From an uncultured Acidobacteriota bacterium (lineage in GTDB: Bacteria; Acidobacteriota; Thermoanaerobaculia; UBA5066), in assembly GCA_937888435.1 (NCBI GenBank), contig CALAQS010000129.1, positions 1 through 39,074 on the forward strand: a stretch of DNA of 39,074 nt. The letters are read 5' to 3'. Shown piece after piece: positions 7,695 to 15,133 of the stretch (position 1 is its first letter; each line of letters starts with the position of its first letter). The notes under the pieces were generated by a model. It had not been told where the DNA came from. It saw only the letters and a program-made list of their open reading frames with translations, and searched no databases. The position numbers and the translations under genes were made by a program.

Positions 7695-9331
7695 AGACAG
7701 ACCGTCCCGATCCGAACCTGCCGCGCGGAGTCCAGGCGTTCCTCTTCGATGCGGCCGAGCGCCGCCGCAAGGCCGAGGATTCCGTCGTTCGGAGGCTCCA
7801 GGAGGCCGGCCTGCGCGAGGTCATCCTGCCCGTCCTCGATTTCGCGGATCCCTATGCGGGCGTGACGGCCGAGGGCGACGAGCGCGTCTACCGGTTCCTC
7901 GACCGGCAGGGAAACACGCTTTCGCTCAGGGCGGACTTCACCCCCATGGCCGCGCGGGTCGTCGCGCCGCGCCTCGGCACGCTCTCGGAGCCCGTGTCCC
8001 TGTTCTACCGGGGCGACGTCGTGCGCGACGAAGAGACCGGGGTGGGGCGCCGCCGCGAGTTCGCGCAGGTCGGGGCTGAACGCTACGGGGACGGGCGCCC
8101 GGAGACGGACGGGGAGATGCTCGCCCTCGCCCTCTCCTGTCTCGGTGACGTTCCGGCGGCGCGCCTGAGGCTGACGCTGGGCTGGGCGGGCCTTCTCGAA
8201 CGGCTGCTTGCCGCCGTCGCACCGGCGCTTGCGCGCGGCGGGGGCTCGGGTCTCGCCGAGGCGGCCGGAGCCGCGCGCGCGCGGCACGTGACGCAGCTCG
8301 AAGCGCTGCTCCGCATCTCGGGCGCGGCCGAAGCGGCCGCCGCCGAGGTCGCACGGGCGCTCCTCGTCGGCTTCGATCCCGACTCGGGACTCTTCCGGCC
8401 GCCGGTGCTCGCGGGCGCCGCCGCGGAGCTCGCGCGAGCCGTCGCGGTGGCGCGAGCCGCCCGACCCGGCCTGCCGGTCGTCGTCGACCTGGCGGACGCG
8501 CCCCAGGCTCCCTACTACACAGGGCTCACCTTCAGCGTCGACGCCGCCGGTTGTGGCGGCACGATCGCCGGAGGCGGCCGGTACGACGGGCTCCTCGCGC
8601 GTTTCGGTGCGGCTGCGCCGGCCCTCGGGTTCTGCATCGGGCTCGAGGCGCTCGGTGCCGCCACGGATGCCGGCGGAGAGGACGGGTTCGCGCGACCGCT
8701 CCGGATCGCGGTGGGCAAGGGCCGACTCCTGCCGCAGGCGCTCGCGGCGCTCCGCGCGGGGGGCGCAGCGTTTGGCGAGCCCGACGGAAGGCGTCTCCTC
8801 GTGGCCTCGACGGACGGCGCGTTCGAGCTGCTGCTGCTCAAGGACGACGACGTGCCGACCTACGTTGCGCACGGAGGAGCCGATCTCGGCATCGTGGGCA
8901 GCGACCGTGTCGCCGAGAGCGGAGAGGACGTCACCTCGCCCGTCGAGCTGCCCTTCGGCACCTGCCGGCTCTCGCTCATCGGGAGGGCGGGCGAAACCTT
9001 CCGTCCGAACGGGCAGCCCGTGCGCGTGGGCACGAAGTACCGCCGCCTCGCCACCCGCTACTTCGACGAGAGGAAAATAGCGCACGAGATCGTCCCGCTC
9101 GCGGGCTCCGTGGAGCTTGCCGCGGCGCTGAAGCTCACGGACGTCGTCGTGGACCTGATCGAGTCGGGATCCACGGTCGCCGCGAACGGCCTCGCCGAGA
9201 TCGAGACGATCCTTCCGAGCTGCGCGACGCTCATCCTCGGGCGCGCCTCACTCGTCGCGCGCCGGGCCGAGATCGCGGAGTTCGTCGAGCGCCTGCGGGC
9301 GAACGTGGGCGCAGGGACCGGAAAACCATGA
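7691..9331 (+). CDS. hisZG: HisZ-HisG fusion: ATP phosphoribosyltransferase with its regulatory subunit
   Basis: First committed step of histidine synthesis, ATP plus PRPP to phosphoribosyl-ATP. Residues about 1-325 are HisZ, a HisRS-like paralogue: motif 2 LFYRGDVVRDEETGVGRRREFAQVG region, YYTGLTFSVDA, GGGRYDGLL and ALGFCIGLEAL. Residues about 338-546 are short-form HisG: LRIAVGKGRLLPQAL, ADLGIVGSDRVAES, VRVGTKYR, and the PRPP loop DLIESGSTVAANGL. Short HisG normally needs HisZ as a separate subunit in a hetero-octamer; here one continuous frame joins them through a short linker (about GAATDAGGEDGFARP). The GTG start overlaps the aroDE stop (GTGA). 546 aa equals the sum of both families. No frameshift is needed to explain it. 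Confidence 0.93.
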   Translation: MKTDRPDPNLPRGVQAFLFDAAERRRKAEDSVVRRLQEAGLREVILPVLDFADPYAGVTAEGDERVYRFLDRQGNTLSLRADFTPMAARVVAPRLGTLSEPVSLFYRGDVVRDEETGVGRRREFAQVGAERYGDGRPETDGEMLALALSCLGDVPAARLRLTLGWAGLLERLLAAVAPALARGGGSGLAEAAGAARARHVTQLEALLRISGAAEAAAAEVARALLVGFDPDSGLFRPPVLAGAAAELARAVAVARAARPGLPVVVDLADAPQAPYYTGLTFSVDAAGCGGTIAGGGRYDGLLARFGAAAPALGFCIGLEALGAATDAGGEDGFARPLRIAVGKGRLLPQALAALRAGGAAFGEPDGRRLLVASTDGAFELLLLKDDDVPTYVAHGGADLGIVGSDRVAESGEDVTSPVELPFGTCRLSLIGRAGETFRPNGQPVRVGTKYRRLATRYFDERKIAHEIVPLAGSVELAAALKLTDVVVDLIESGSTVAANGLAEIETILPSCATLILGRASLVARRAEIAEFVERLRANVGAGTGKP

Positions 9332-10626
9332 TGAAGATCGTGGAGACCTGGACGCGGGCCGGACGCCGGGAGATGGAGGCGTTGCTGAAGAGCCGGCGGG
9401 GCGCCTCTCCTGACTTCGCTGCGCTGAAGCAGGTCCTCCCGGTGGTGGAGGACGTTCTGCGAAGAGGGGAACCGGCGCTGAGGAAATACGTGAAGCGCTT
9501 CGACCTGGACTCTCACCCTTCCAAGAAAATCCTTATTGATCCCCGTCGCGAAAAACTGCCTCGCCTTGACGCGTCGTTCGTCCGTGCATTCCGCCTCGCC
9601 CGCCGCCGCATCGAGGCCTATCACCGCAAGCAGCTCGCGTCCGCTTCCTCCGGCTTCTCGTTCACCGACTCTCTCGGTGTCTCGTTCGTCGAGAAACCCG
9701 TGCCGCTCGGCTCCGTGGGCGTCTACGTGCCGGGAGGTCGTGCGTTCTATCCGTCCTCGCTCCTGATGGGTGTCGTGCCGGCGCGCGTCGCGGGGGTGCC
9801 GCGCGTCGCCATCGCGACGCCGCCGCGCGCGTGGGCGTCGAGCCCTGAACTGCGCTGGGCGGCGCGCGAGCTGGGCGTCGACGAGGTCCTGCTCGCGGGC
9901 GGAGCTCACGGCATCGCGGGACTCGTCTCCGTCTGCGGCGTCGCGAAGATCGTGGGCCCGGGCAACCGCTTCGTCGCGGCGGCGAAGCAGATCGTGTCGG
10001 GCCTCGTGGCCGTGGACATGCCGGCCGGTCCGTCCGAGGTGCTCATCGTCGCCTCCGGCGACGCAGACCCGTCCCTCGTCGCCGCGGACCTACTCGCGCA
10101 GGCCGAGCACGACCCGGACGCCACGTGTCTTCTGCTCACGGACTCGCGGCGTTTCGCGGCCGCCGTTCAAGGTGAAGTCGCGCTGCAAATCGGGACGTTC
10201 GAAGACAACGTTTCTTTGAAGGTGATAAGAGCGGCCCTGCGTAGCCGCGGCCGGATCTTCCTTTTCGAAGAAATCTCTCGAGCCGTCTCCGCCGGCTCGC
10301 AGATCGCCGCCGAGCACGTGCAGGTCATGGGCCGCCGCGCCGAGCGCTTCGCGCCCTCGTTGCTCCCGACCGCTGGCGCCCTCTTCATCGGCTCGTCGAC
10401 GCCGACGGCGCTCGGCGATTACCTCGCGGGCCCGAACCACGTGCTCCCGACGGGGGGCGCGGCGCGCAGCTTCTCGGGCCTCTCCGTGCGCGACTACCTT
10501 CGCTGGGGCCGTTCCGTGAAAGTGACCGAGAACGCCGCGCGCTCTCTCGCGCCGCCGGCGGCGGTTCTCGCTCGATTCGAAGGCCTTGCGGCGCACGCCG
10601 CCGCCCTCGACCGGAGGGCGCCATGA
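9328..10626 (+). CDS. hisD: histidinol dehydrogenase
   Basis: Last two steps of histidine synthesis: NAD-dependent oxidation of histidinol to histidine, with a zinc ion. Family blocks are clear: VGVYVPGGRAFYPSSLLMG (about 130-148), KIVGPGNRFVAAAKQIVSG, AVDMPAGPSEVLI, LLAQAEHDPDATCLLLT with the conserved catalytic Glu and metal-binding His region, and GPNHVLPTGGAARSFSGLSV near residue 370. 432 aa is the usual length. Two ATGs at 9328 and 9331 are both possible; the first overlaps the hisZG stop. The gene contains three repeat copies; the loop at about 63-75 (SHPSKKILIDPRR) and the stretch NVSLKVIRA are encoded by them, without disrupting the active-site blocks. Confidence 0.95.
   Translation: MMKIVETWTRAGRREMEALLKSRRGASPDFAALKQVLPVVEDVLRRGEPALRKYVKRFDLDSHPSKKILIDPRREKLPRLDASFVRAFRLARRRIEAYHRKQLASASSGFSFTDSLGVSFVEKPVPLGSVGVYVPGGRAFYPSSLLMGVVPARVAGVPRVAIATPPRAWASSPELRWAARELGVDEVLLAGGAHGIAGLVSVCGVAKIVGPGNRFVAAAKQIVSGLVAVDMPAGPSEVLIVASGDADPSLVAADLLAQAEHDPDATCLLLTDSRRFAAAVQGEVALQIGTFEDNVSLKVIRAALRSRGRIFLFEEISRAVSAGSQIAAEHVQVMGRRAERFAPSLLPTAGALFIGSSTPTALGDYLAGPNHVLPTGGAARSFSGLSVRDYLRWGRSVKVTENAARSLAPPAAVLARFEGLAAHAAALDRRAP
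9514..9537 (-). repeat. dispersed AT-rich repeat, copy 4 (in hisD)
   Basis: The reverse complement contains AAGGATTTTCTTGGAAGGGT, matching the consensus with an extra T. It encodes HPSKKIL in a surface-loop position of HisD, in the same reading phase as copies 2 and 3. Confidence 0.65.
10211..10229 (+). repeat. dispersed AT-rich repeat, copy 5 (in hisD)
   Basis: TTTCTTTGAAGGTGATAAG; the first 14 bases are identical to the core of copy 1 in cysS. It reads VSLKVIR in frame, the same phase as copy 1. Confidence 0.65.
10257..10279 (-). repeat. dispersed AT-rich repeat, copy 6 (in hisD)
   Basis: The reverse complement reads GAGATTTCTTCGAAAAGG, a diverged copy, inverted relative to copy 5 and about 30 bp from it. 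It encodes LFEEISR. Confidence 0.45.
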
Positions 10627-11690
10627 CAGGTCGGACGGTGCCGGTCCGCGAGGAGATCCGGGCGCTCGAGGCGTATCGGCTCGTTCCCGAGGACGCACCG
10701 CCTCTCCGCGCGAAGCTGGATTTCAACGAGTCGCCTTTCGACGTCCCCGAAGAGATCCGCGCCGAGGTTCTCTCGCGCCTCGCGGCGAAAAGGTGGGGCC
10801 GCTATCCGGAATTCGGAGCACCGTGCGTAAAGCGGGCCATCGCCGACGCGATCGGCCGCCGGCCCGAGGAGATCGTGGTCGGAAACGGCTCGGGAGAGGT
10901 GATCCTCGCCGCCGTCTCCGTGTTCGCGGGCGGAGGGGAACTCGTGCTCGCGACGCCCACGTTCTCGCTCTACGGGCAGATCGCCGCGATCGCGGCCGCG
11001 CGCGTCACGGACGTGCCGCGAACGGGTTCGGATTTCGCGCTGGCCGAAGACGCGTTCCTCGCGGCCTCGGGGCAGCCGGGGGCCGTTCCGCTCGTGTGCT
11101 CGCCGAACAACCCGACCGGCGGCGTCGTCGAGCGGGAGTTCCTGGAGCGGCTGCTCGACGACGCCTGCGTCGTCCTCCTCGATCAGGCGTACGTGGATTT
11201 CGCGGAGGCCGGGGACGATGCGCTGCCGCTCGTCGGCCCGCGCGGGAATCTCGTCGTCTTCCGCACCCTTTCGAAAGCCTACGCGGCGGCGGGCTTTCGA
11301 ATCGGGTACGCGGTCGCGGAGCCCGAGCTCGTCCTCGAGATCGAAAAGGCCATTCTGCCTTTCAGCGTGGACCTCGCGGCCGAGGAGCTGGCCATCGCCG
11401 TTCTCTCCCATCCGGAGATCTCGCGCGAGCACGTGAGGAGGATCGTGGCCGAACGCGAGCGAGTCGCCGCCGCGCTTCGCACTGCCGGCGCCACCGTCGC
11501 GCCGTCCCGTTCGAATTTCCTGTTCGTGCGCCCCCCGGGCGCCGATGCCGCGCGCGTGCGCCGCGGTCTCCTCGATCGGGGCATCCTCGTGCGCGACATG
11601 ACGGCGGCGGCGCCCGGACGCCTGAGGGTGTCGATCGGGTCGCGGGCCGAGAACGACCTTTTCCTCGAGGCATTCCTGGAGGTGATATGA
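10623..11690 (+). CDS. hisC: histidinol-phosphate aminotransferase
   Basis: PLP enzyme converting imidazole-acetol phosphate and glutamate to histidinol phosphate. Fold-type I aminotransferase signatures: KLDFNESPFDVP, NGSGEVILAAV, CSPNNPTGG, the DQAYVDFAE Asp/Tyr region, and the PLP-binding Lys in TLSKAYAAAGFRIGY (about residue 220), then a C-terminal RVSIGS with the substrate-carboxylate Arg. 355 aa is normal. The ATG overlaps the hisD stop (ATGA). In several bacteria HisC also transaminates aromatic keto acids; its place between aro and trp genes makes that possible here, but the sequence does not prove it. Confidence 0.93.
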   Translation: MTGRTVPVREEIRALEAYRLVPEDAPPLRAKLDFNESPFDVPEEIRAEVLSRLAAKRWGRYPEFGAPCVKRAIADAIGRRPEEIVVGNGSGEVILAAVSVFAGGGELVLATPTFSLYGQIAAIAAARVTDVPRTGSDFALAEDAFLAASGQPGAVPLVCSPNNPTGGVVEREFLERLLDDACVVLLDQAYVDFAEAGDDALPLVGPRGNLVVFRTLSKAYAAAGFRIGYAVAEPELVLEIEKAILPFSVDLAAEELAIAVLSHPEISREHVRRIVAERERVAAALRTAGATVAPSRSNFLFVRPPGADAARVRRGLLDRGILVRDMTAAAPGRLRVSIGSRAENDLFLEAFLEVI

Positions 11691-12283
11691 GCCGAATCGG
11701 ATCCGTCGAGCGGAAGACGAAGGAGACATCCATTTCTCTCGCCCTGGCTCTCGACGGCGCCGGGAGGGCGGACGTCGAGACGCCCGTGGGATTTCTCTCG
11801 CACATGCTCGAGACGATCGCGAAGCACGCGCGCGTCGATCTCACCGTGCGGGCGGCCGGGGACGTGCACATCGACGCGCATCACACCGTCGAGGACGTCG
11901 GCCTCGCGTTCGGCGAGGCGCTGGACCAGGCGCTCGGATCGCGGGCCGGGATCGAACGGTTCGGGACGAGCCTCGTCCCTCTCGACGAGGCGCTCGCGCG
12001 TTCCGTCGTAGATCTTTCGGGCCGGCCTTACATCGTCTTCGAGTCGCCGGTCGACAAGGAGCTTCTCCTCGTCACGGTGGACTTTCCGTTCGCCCTCGTC
12101 GAGGAATTCTGGAAGTCCGCGGCGTTTCGCGGCAAGTTCAACCTTCACGTGGACGTCGTCCGGGCGAAGAACGGCCATCACGCGGCCGAGGCGGTCTTCA
12201 AGTCGGCGGCGCGCGCGCTGCGCCAGGCCATGGCGGTCACGGGCACGGAAGTCCCCTCGACGAAAGGAACGCTGACGGCATGA
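11687..12283 (+). CDS. hisB: imidazoleglycerol-phosphate dehydratase
   Basis: Dehydrates imidazole-glycerol phosphate to imidazole-acetol phosphate using two Mn ions. Both metal-binding HHxxE repeats are visible: DAHHTVEDVGLAFGEAL (about 64-80) and NGHHAAEAVFKSAARAL (about 163-179). 198 aa corresponds to the dehydratase alone; the histidinol-phosphatase domain found in enterobacterial HisB is absent. The strong ribosome-binding site GGAGGTGAT lies inside the end of hisC and the ATG overlaps the hisC stop. Confidence 0.95.
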   Translation: MSRIGSVERKTKETSISLALALDGAGRADVETPVGFLSHMLETIAKHARVDLTVRAAGDVHIDAHHTVEDVGLAFGEALDQALGSRAGIERFGTSLVPLDEALARSVVDLSGRPYIVFESPVDKELLLVTVDFPFALVEEFWKSAAFRGKFNLHVDVVRAKNGHHAAEAVFKSAARALRQAMAVTGTEVPSTKGTLTA

Positions 12284-12909
12284 CCACCCCGCCCCGTCCG
12301 CCCGTCACGCTCGTCGACTACGGGGTCGGCAACACGGCCTCGGTGATCCGGGCGTTCCGGCGCCTCGGCGCCGAAGTGGACTTCACGGCCGACCTCGACC
12401 GCGTCGCGTCGGCCCGGCGGCTGGTCCTGCCCGGCGTCGCTGCCTTTCAACCGGCGATGAACCGCCTCCTCGAGACGGGTCTCGAGTCTGCCGTGCGCGC
12501 CGCGGTCAAGCGTGGAGGGCGCCTTCTCGGTCTGTGCCTCGGCTTCCAGCTCCTCTTCGAGGAAAGCGAGGAGCACGGCGTGTGCAGGGGCCTGGGACTC
12601 GTGCCCGGCCGCGTCCGCCCGTTTCCGGCCCGCGTCCGCACGCCCCACGTGGGCTGGAACCAGCTCCTCGCGCGCCGCCCCGACGGGTTTGTCGAGGGAC
12701 TGCCGGACTTGAGCTGGGTCTACTTCGTCCATTCCTTCAGGCCGGAGGGCGTCGAGGCCGCGGACGTTGCCGCTGCCTGCAACCACGGCGGAGAGTTCGC
12801 GGCCATCGTGCAGCGCGAAAACGTCTGGGGCTGCCAGTTCCATCCGGAGAAGTCGTCGGAGAACGGCCGCCTCCTCCTGTCGAATTTTCTAAAGGAGGAC
12901 GCGGCGTGA
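12280..12909 (+). CDS. hisH: imidazole glycerol phosphate synthase, glutamine amidotransferase subunit
   Basis: Hydrolyses glutamine and channels ammonia to the HisF barrel. Class I amidotransferase triad: nucleophile Cys in [13 protein letters not shown] (about residue 87), and His/Glu in [10 protein letters not shown] near the C-terminus. The [11 protein letters not shown] start is typical of HisH. 209 aa is normal. The ATG overlaps the hisB stop. The gene ends in GAATTTTCTAAAGGAGG (12882-12898), which supplies the hisA ribosome-binding site and resembles the dispersed repeat core. Confidence 0.94.
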   Translation: MTTPPRPPVTLVDYGVGNTASVIRAFRRLGAEVDFTADLDRVASARRLVLPGVAAFQPAMNRLLETGLESAVRAAVKRGGRLLGLCLGFQLLFEESEEHGVCRGLGLVPGRVRPFPARVRTPHVGWNQLLARRPDGFVEGLPDLSWVYFVHSFRPEGVEAADVAAACNHGGEFAAIVQRENVWGCQFHPEKSSENGRLLLSNFLKEDAA

Positions 12910-13703
12910 ACGGCCAGCGGCTGGCCCTCTGGCCAGCGATCGACCTCATGGGTGGGCGTGTCGTGCGGCTGCTGAAGGGCAAACGCGAGGACGTGACGTT
13001 TTACGACGAGCCTCCCGCTCAGGCCGCGACGAGATTCGCCGCCGAGGGCGCCGACGGCATCCACGTCGTGGACCTCGACGCGGCGTTCGGGACGGGAAGC
13101 AACGGGAGAGAGATCGAAGAAATTCTTTCTTTTTCGGAGGCATCCGGGGTGGCGGTGCAGGTCGGGGGAGGGCTACGCACGGCCGCCGCCGTCGAGGATT
13201 TCTTAGAAGGGGTGAGTACCGCCCGCGCGGTGGTGGGCAGCTTGCCGTTCCTCGACCGCTCCGCGTTCACCCACCTTCTAAGAAAATCTTCCTCTTCTTC
13301 CAATTTTTCCTCTTCGTCTTTGTCGTCCCGCATCGTCGTCGCGCTGGACTGCAAGGACGGGCGGCCGACAGTGCGCGGGTGGACCGAGGACGCCGGGATG
13401 GGAGATGCCGTTTCCGTGGCCCGCGCGCTCGCGGACCTCGGCGTCTCCGCGCTTCTCGTCACGGACGTCGCGCGCGATGGGGCGATGACGGGTCCGAATG
13501 TCGAGCTTCTGTCCGCCGTGCGTGCCGTGTTTCCGGGCGAGATCCTCGCGTCGGGCGGCATGCGCGGCGAAGAGGACCTCGCTCCCGTGGAACGCGCGCT
13601 CGCGGGTGGTCCCCGCGGCGCCATCTTCGGCCGCGCGCTTCATGCTGGTGCCACGACCGTGGCGCGGCTCCGGGCGGCACGCGACCTCGAGAGGCCTTCA
13701 TGA
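12906..13703 (+). CDS. hisA: ProFAR isomerase
   Basis: Isomerises N'-[(5'-phosphoribosyl)formimino]-AICAR ribonucleotide to PRFAR; a TIM barrel. Signatures: [17 protein letters not shown] with the N-terminal catalytic Asp, [45 protein letters not shown] with the second catalytic Asp, and [13 protein letters not shown]. 265 aa is about 15-20 longer than usual because a Ser-rich insert ([17 protein letters not shown], about residues 124-140) interrupts the segment before VVALD; it is encoded by a repeat copy and its pyrimidine tail. The GTG overlaps the hisH stop, with AAAGGAGG upstream. Active-site motifs are intact, so it is probably functional. Confidence 0.92.
   Translation: MNGQRLALWPAIDLMGGRVVRLLKGKREDVTFYDEPPAQAATRFAAEGADGIHVVDLDAAFGTGSNGREIEEILSFSEASGVAVQVGGGLRTAAAVEDFLEGVSTARAVVGSLPFLDRSAFTHLLRKSSSSSNFSSSSLSSRIVVALDCKDGRPTVRGWTEDAGMGDAVSVARALADLGVSALLVTDVARDGAMTGPNVELLSAVRAVFPGEILASGGMRGEEDLAPVERALAGGPRGAIFGRALHAGATTVARLRAARDLERPS
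13194..13220 (+). repeat. dispersed AT-rich repeat, copy 7 (in hisA)
   Basis: GGATTTCTTAGAAGGGGTGA followed by GTACC. In frame it reads EDFLEGVST, a normal HisA segment, written with rare AT-rich codons such as TTA. This suggests the DNA motif itself is conserved. Confidence 0.7.
13272..13320 (-). repeat. dispersed AT-rich repeat, copy 8, with polypyrimidine tail (in hisA)
   Basis: The reverse complement of 13272-13291 is GAAGATTTTCTTAGAAGGTG. It continues as an almost uninterrupted pyrimidine tract to 13320, matching the polypurine arm of copy 1 when reversed. It is inverted relative to copy 7, with about 50 bp between, so the two could pair in RNA. It encodes the Ser-rich HisA insert. Confidence 0.75.
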
Positions 13704-15133
13704 CGGTCGCGGTGCGCGTCATCCCGTGCCTCGACGTGGCGAACGGCCGCGTCGTCAAAGGCGTCTCCTTCGAAAGCCTCCGCGACGCGGGCGATCCGGT
13801 CGAGGCTGCCATACGCTACGAGGCCGAGGGGGCTGACGAGCTGGCGTTCCTCGACATCGCGGCCGCGCACGAGAAGCGCGGGACTCTCGTGGACCTCGCC
13901 TCTCGCGTGGCCGAAGTGCTTTCGATTCCGTTTACCGTGGGAGGAGGCGTGCGGTCGGTGGAGGACGCGGACGCGCTTCTCCGCGCCGGAGCCGACCGCG
14001 TGACCGTGAACACCGCCGCGGTCGAGGATCCCTCCCTGATCACGAGGCTCGCCGAGCAATTCGGGGCGCAGTGCGTCGTCGTCGCGATCGATGGAAAACG
14101 CGTCCGTGACACGGGCGGCCTCGCCGTGATGCGCGTGATGACGCACGGAGGACGCCGTCCGACCGACCGGACGGTGACCGGATGGGCCGCCGCGGCCGCC
14201 GCGGCGGGCGCTGGCGAGATCCTTCTGACGTCCGTCGACGCGGATGGCACGCAGGCCGGCTTCGATCTCGAGATGCTTCGCGCCGTGCGTGCCGCCGTCG
14301 ACATTCCGATCGTGGCTTCGGGCGGCGCGGGCCAACTCGACGATTTCGCGAAGGCGGTCGTCATCGGGGGCGCCGACGCCGTGCTCGCGGCCTCCGTCTT
14401 TCACGACCGCATCTTCACGATTGGCGCTGTCAAGGAGGCGATGCGGCGGGTCGGGCTCGCGATTCGTCCCGCGCCCGCTCGTGTGCGCACGCTTCTGCCT
14501 CGCTACGATGCGAGCGGGCTCGTCCCGGTGGTCATGCGCGACGTGGTGACGGGCAACGTCCTCACCCTCGCCTGGACGAACGCGGAGGCGCTCGCGAAGA
14601 CGCGCGAGACTGGTCTCGCGCACTTCTACAGCCGCTCGCGCAAGGTGCTCTGGAAGAAGGGCGAGACGTCCGGAAACGTCCAGCGCGTCGTCGGGATCTC
14701 CCTCGATTGCGACGACGACACCGTGCTCTACGACGTGCGCCCGTCGGGTCCGGCCTGCCACACGGGCGCGGATTCGTGCTTCTCGCGCGTGGAGACGCTT
14801 GGAGCTCCCGGCGAGGATGCGGGGCCCGCGGACGCGCTCGACCTCACGGCTCTCTTCGCGGTCGTCAGGGCACGGAAGGAGTCGCCGGTTCCCGGGTCGT
14901 ACACGAACAAGCTCCTCGAGGCCGGCGTGTCGCGCATCGCTCAGAAAGTGGGGGAGGAGGCCGTCGAGACGGCGCTCGCGTCGGTGACCGGCGACGCGGG
15001 AGCGCTCGCCGGCGAGGCGGCCGACCTTCTCTACCATCTCGCGGTGCTCCTGACGGCGCGCGGCGTCGCGCCGGGCGACGTCGCCGTGAAGCTCGCCGAG
15101 CGCCGGGGCGCCCTGCGACGAGAGAAGCCGTGA
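13700..15133 (+). CDS. hisF-hisIE: trifunctional HisF-HisI-HisE fusion
   Basis: A single 477-aa frame joining three histidine enzymes. Residues about 1-255 are HisF, the cyclase half of IGP synthase: [16 protein letters not shown] with the catalytic Asp, [32 protein letters not shown] with the second Asp, and [13 protein letters not shown]. Residues about 270-370 are HisI, PR-AMP cyclohydrolase: zinc/Mg ligands in [13 protein letters not shown] and [12 protein letters not shown]. Residues about 385-477 are HisE, PR-ATP pyrophosphatase: [35 protein letters not shown]. HisI and HisE act on the product of HisG; HisF acts three steps later. HisIE fusions are common, but fusion to HisF is unusual. 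Its ATG overlaps the hisA stop. There is no stop between domains; an ATG at 14441 is too close to its GGAGG to be a convincing internal start. Confidence 0.92.
   Translation: MTVAVRVIPCLDVANGRVVKGVSFESLRDAGDPVEAAIRYEAEGADELAFLDIAAAHEKRGTLVDLASRVAEVLSIPFTVGGGVRSVEDADALLRAGADRVTVNTAAVEDPSLITRLAEQFGAQCVVVAIDGKRVRDTGGLAVMRVMTHGGRRPTDRTVTGWAAAAAAAGAGEILLTSVDADGTQAGFDLEMLRAVRAAVDIPIVASGGAGQLDDFAKAVVIGGADAVLAASVFHDRIFTIGAVKEAMRRVGLAIRPAPARVRTLLPRYDASGLVPVVMRDVVTGNVLTLAWTNAEALAKTRETGLAHFYSRSRKVLWKKGETSGNVQRVVGISLDCDDDTVLYDVRPSGPACHTGADSCFSRVETLGAPGEDAGPADALDLTALFAVVRARKESPVPGSYTNKLLEAGVSRIAQKVGEEAVETALASVTGDAGALAGEAADLLYHLAVLLTARGVAPGDVAVKLAERRGALRREKP

Noticed and set aside
8640-8720. HisZ-HisG fusion as an artefact of a lost stop codon
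   Set aside because: The frame continues without shift, the linker is short and ordinary in composition, and no start or ribosome-binding site is evident for a separate hisG. An error cannot be fully excluded without reads.
7439-9085. Long minus-strand open frame (548 codons) opposite hisZG
   Set aside because: In such GC-rich DNA, antisense frames stay open by chance. It has charged, low-complexity composition, no domain, and lies entirely against a clear enzyme gene. The same reasoning removes other long shadows, e.g. opposite hisF-IE and the helicase.
13111-13140. Further repeat copy in hisA (GAAGAAATTCTTTCTTTTTC)
   Set aside because: AT-rich and similar in flavour, but it lacks the AGAAGG half of the core, so it is not listed as a copy.
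14430-14445. Separate hisIE gene starting at ATG 14441 after AAGGAGG
   Set aside because: The spacing is only two bases and the frame is continuous with HisF; the sequence before it is the normal HisF C-terminus. Minor internal initiation remains possible.
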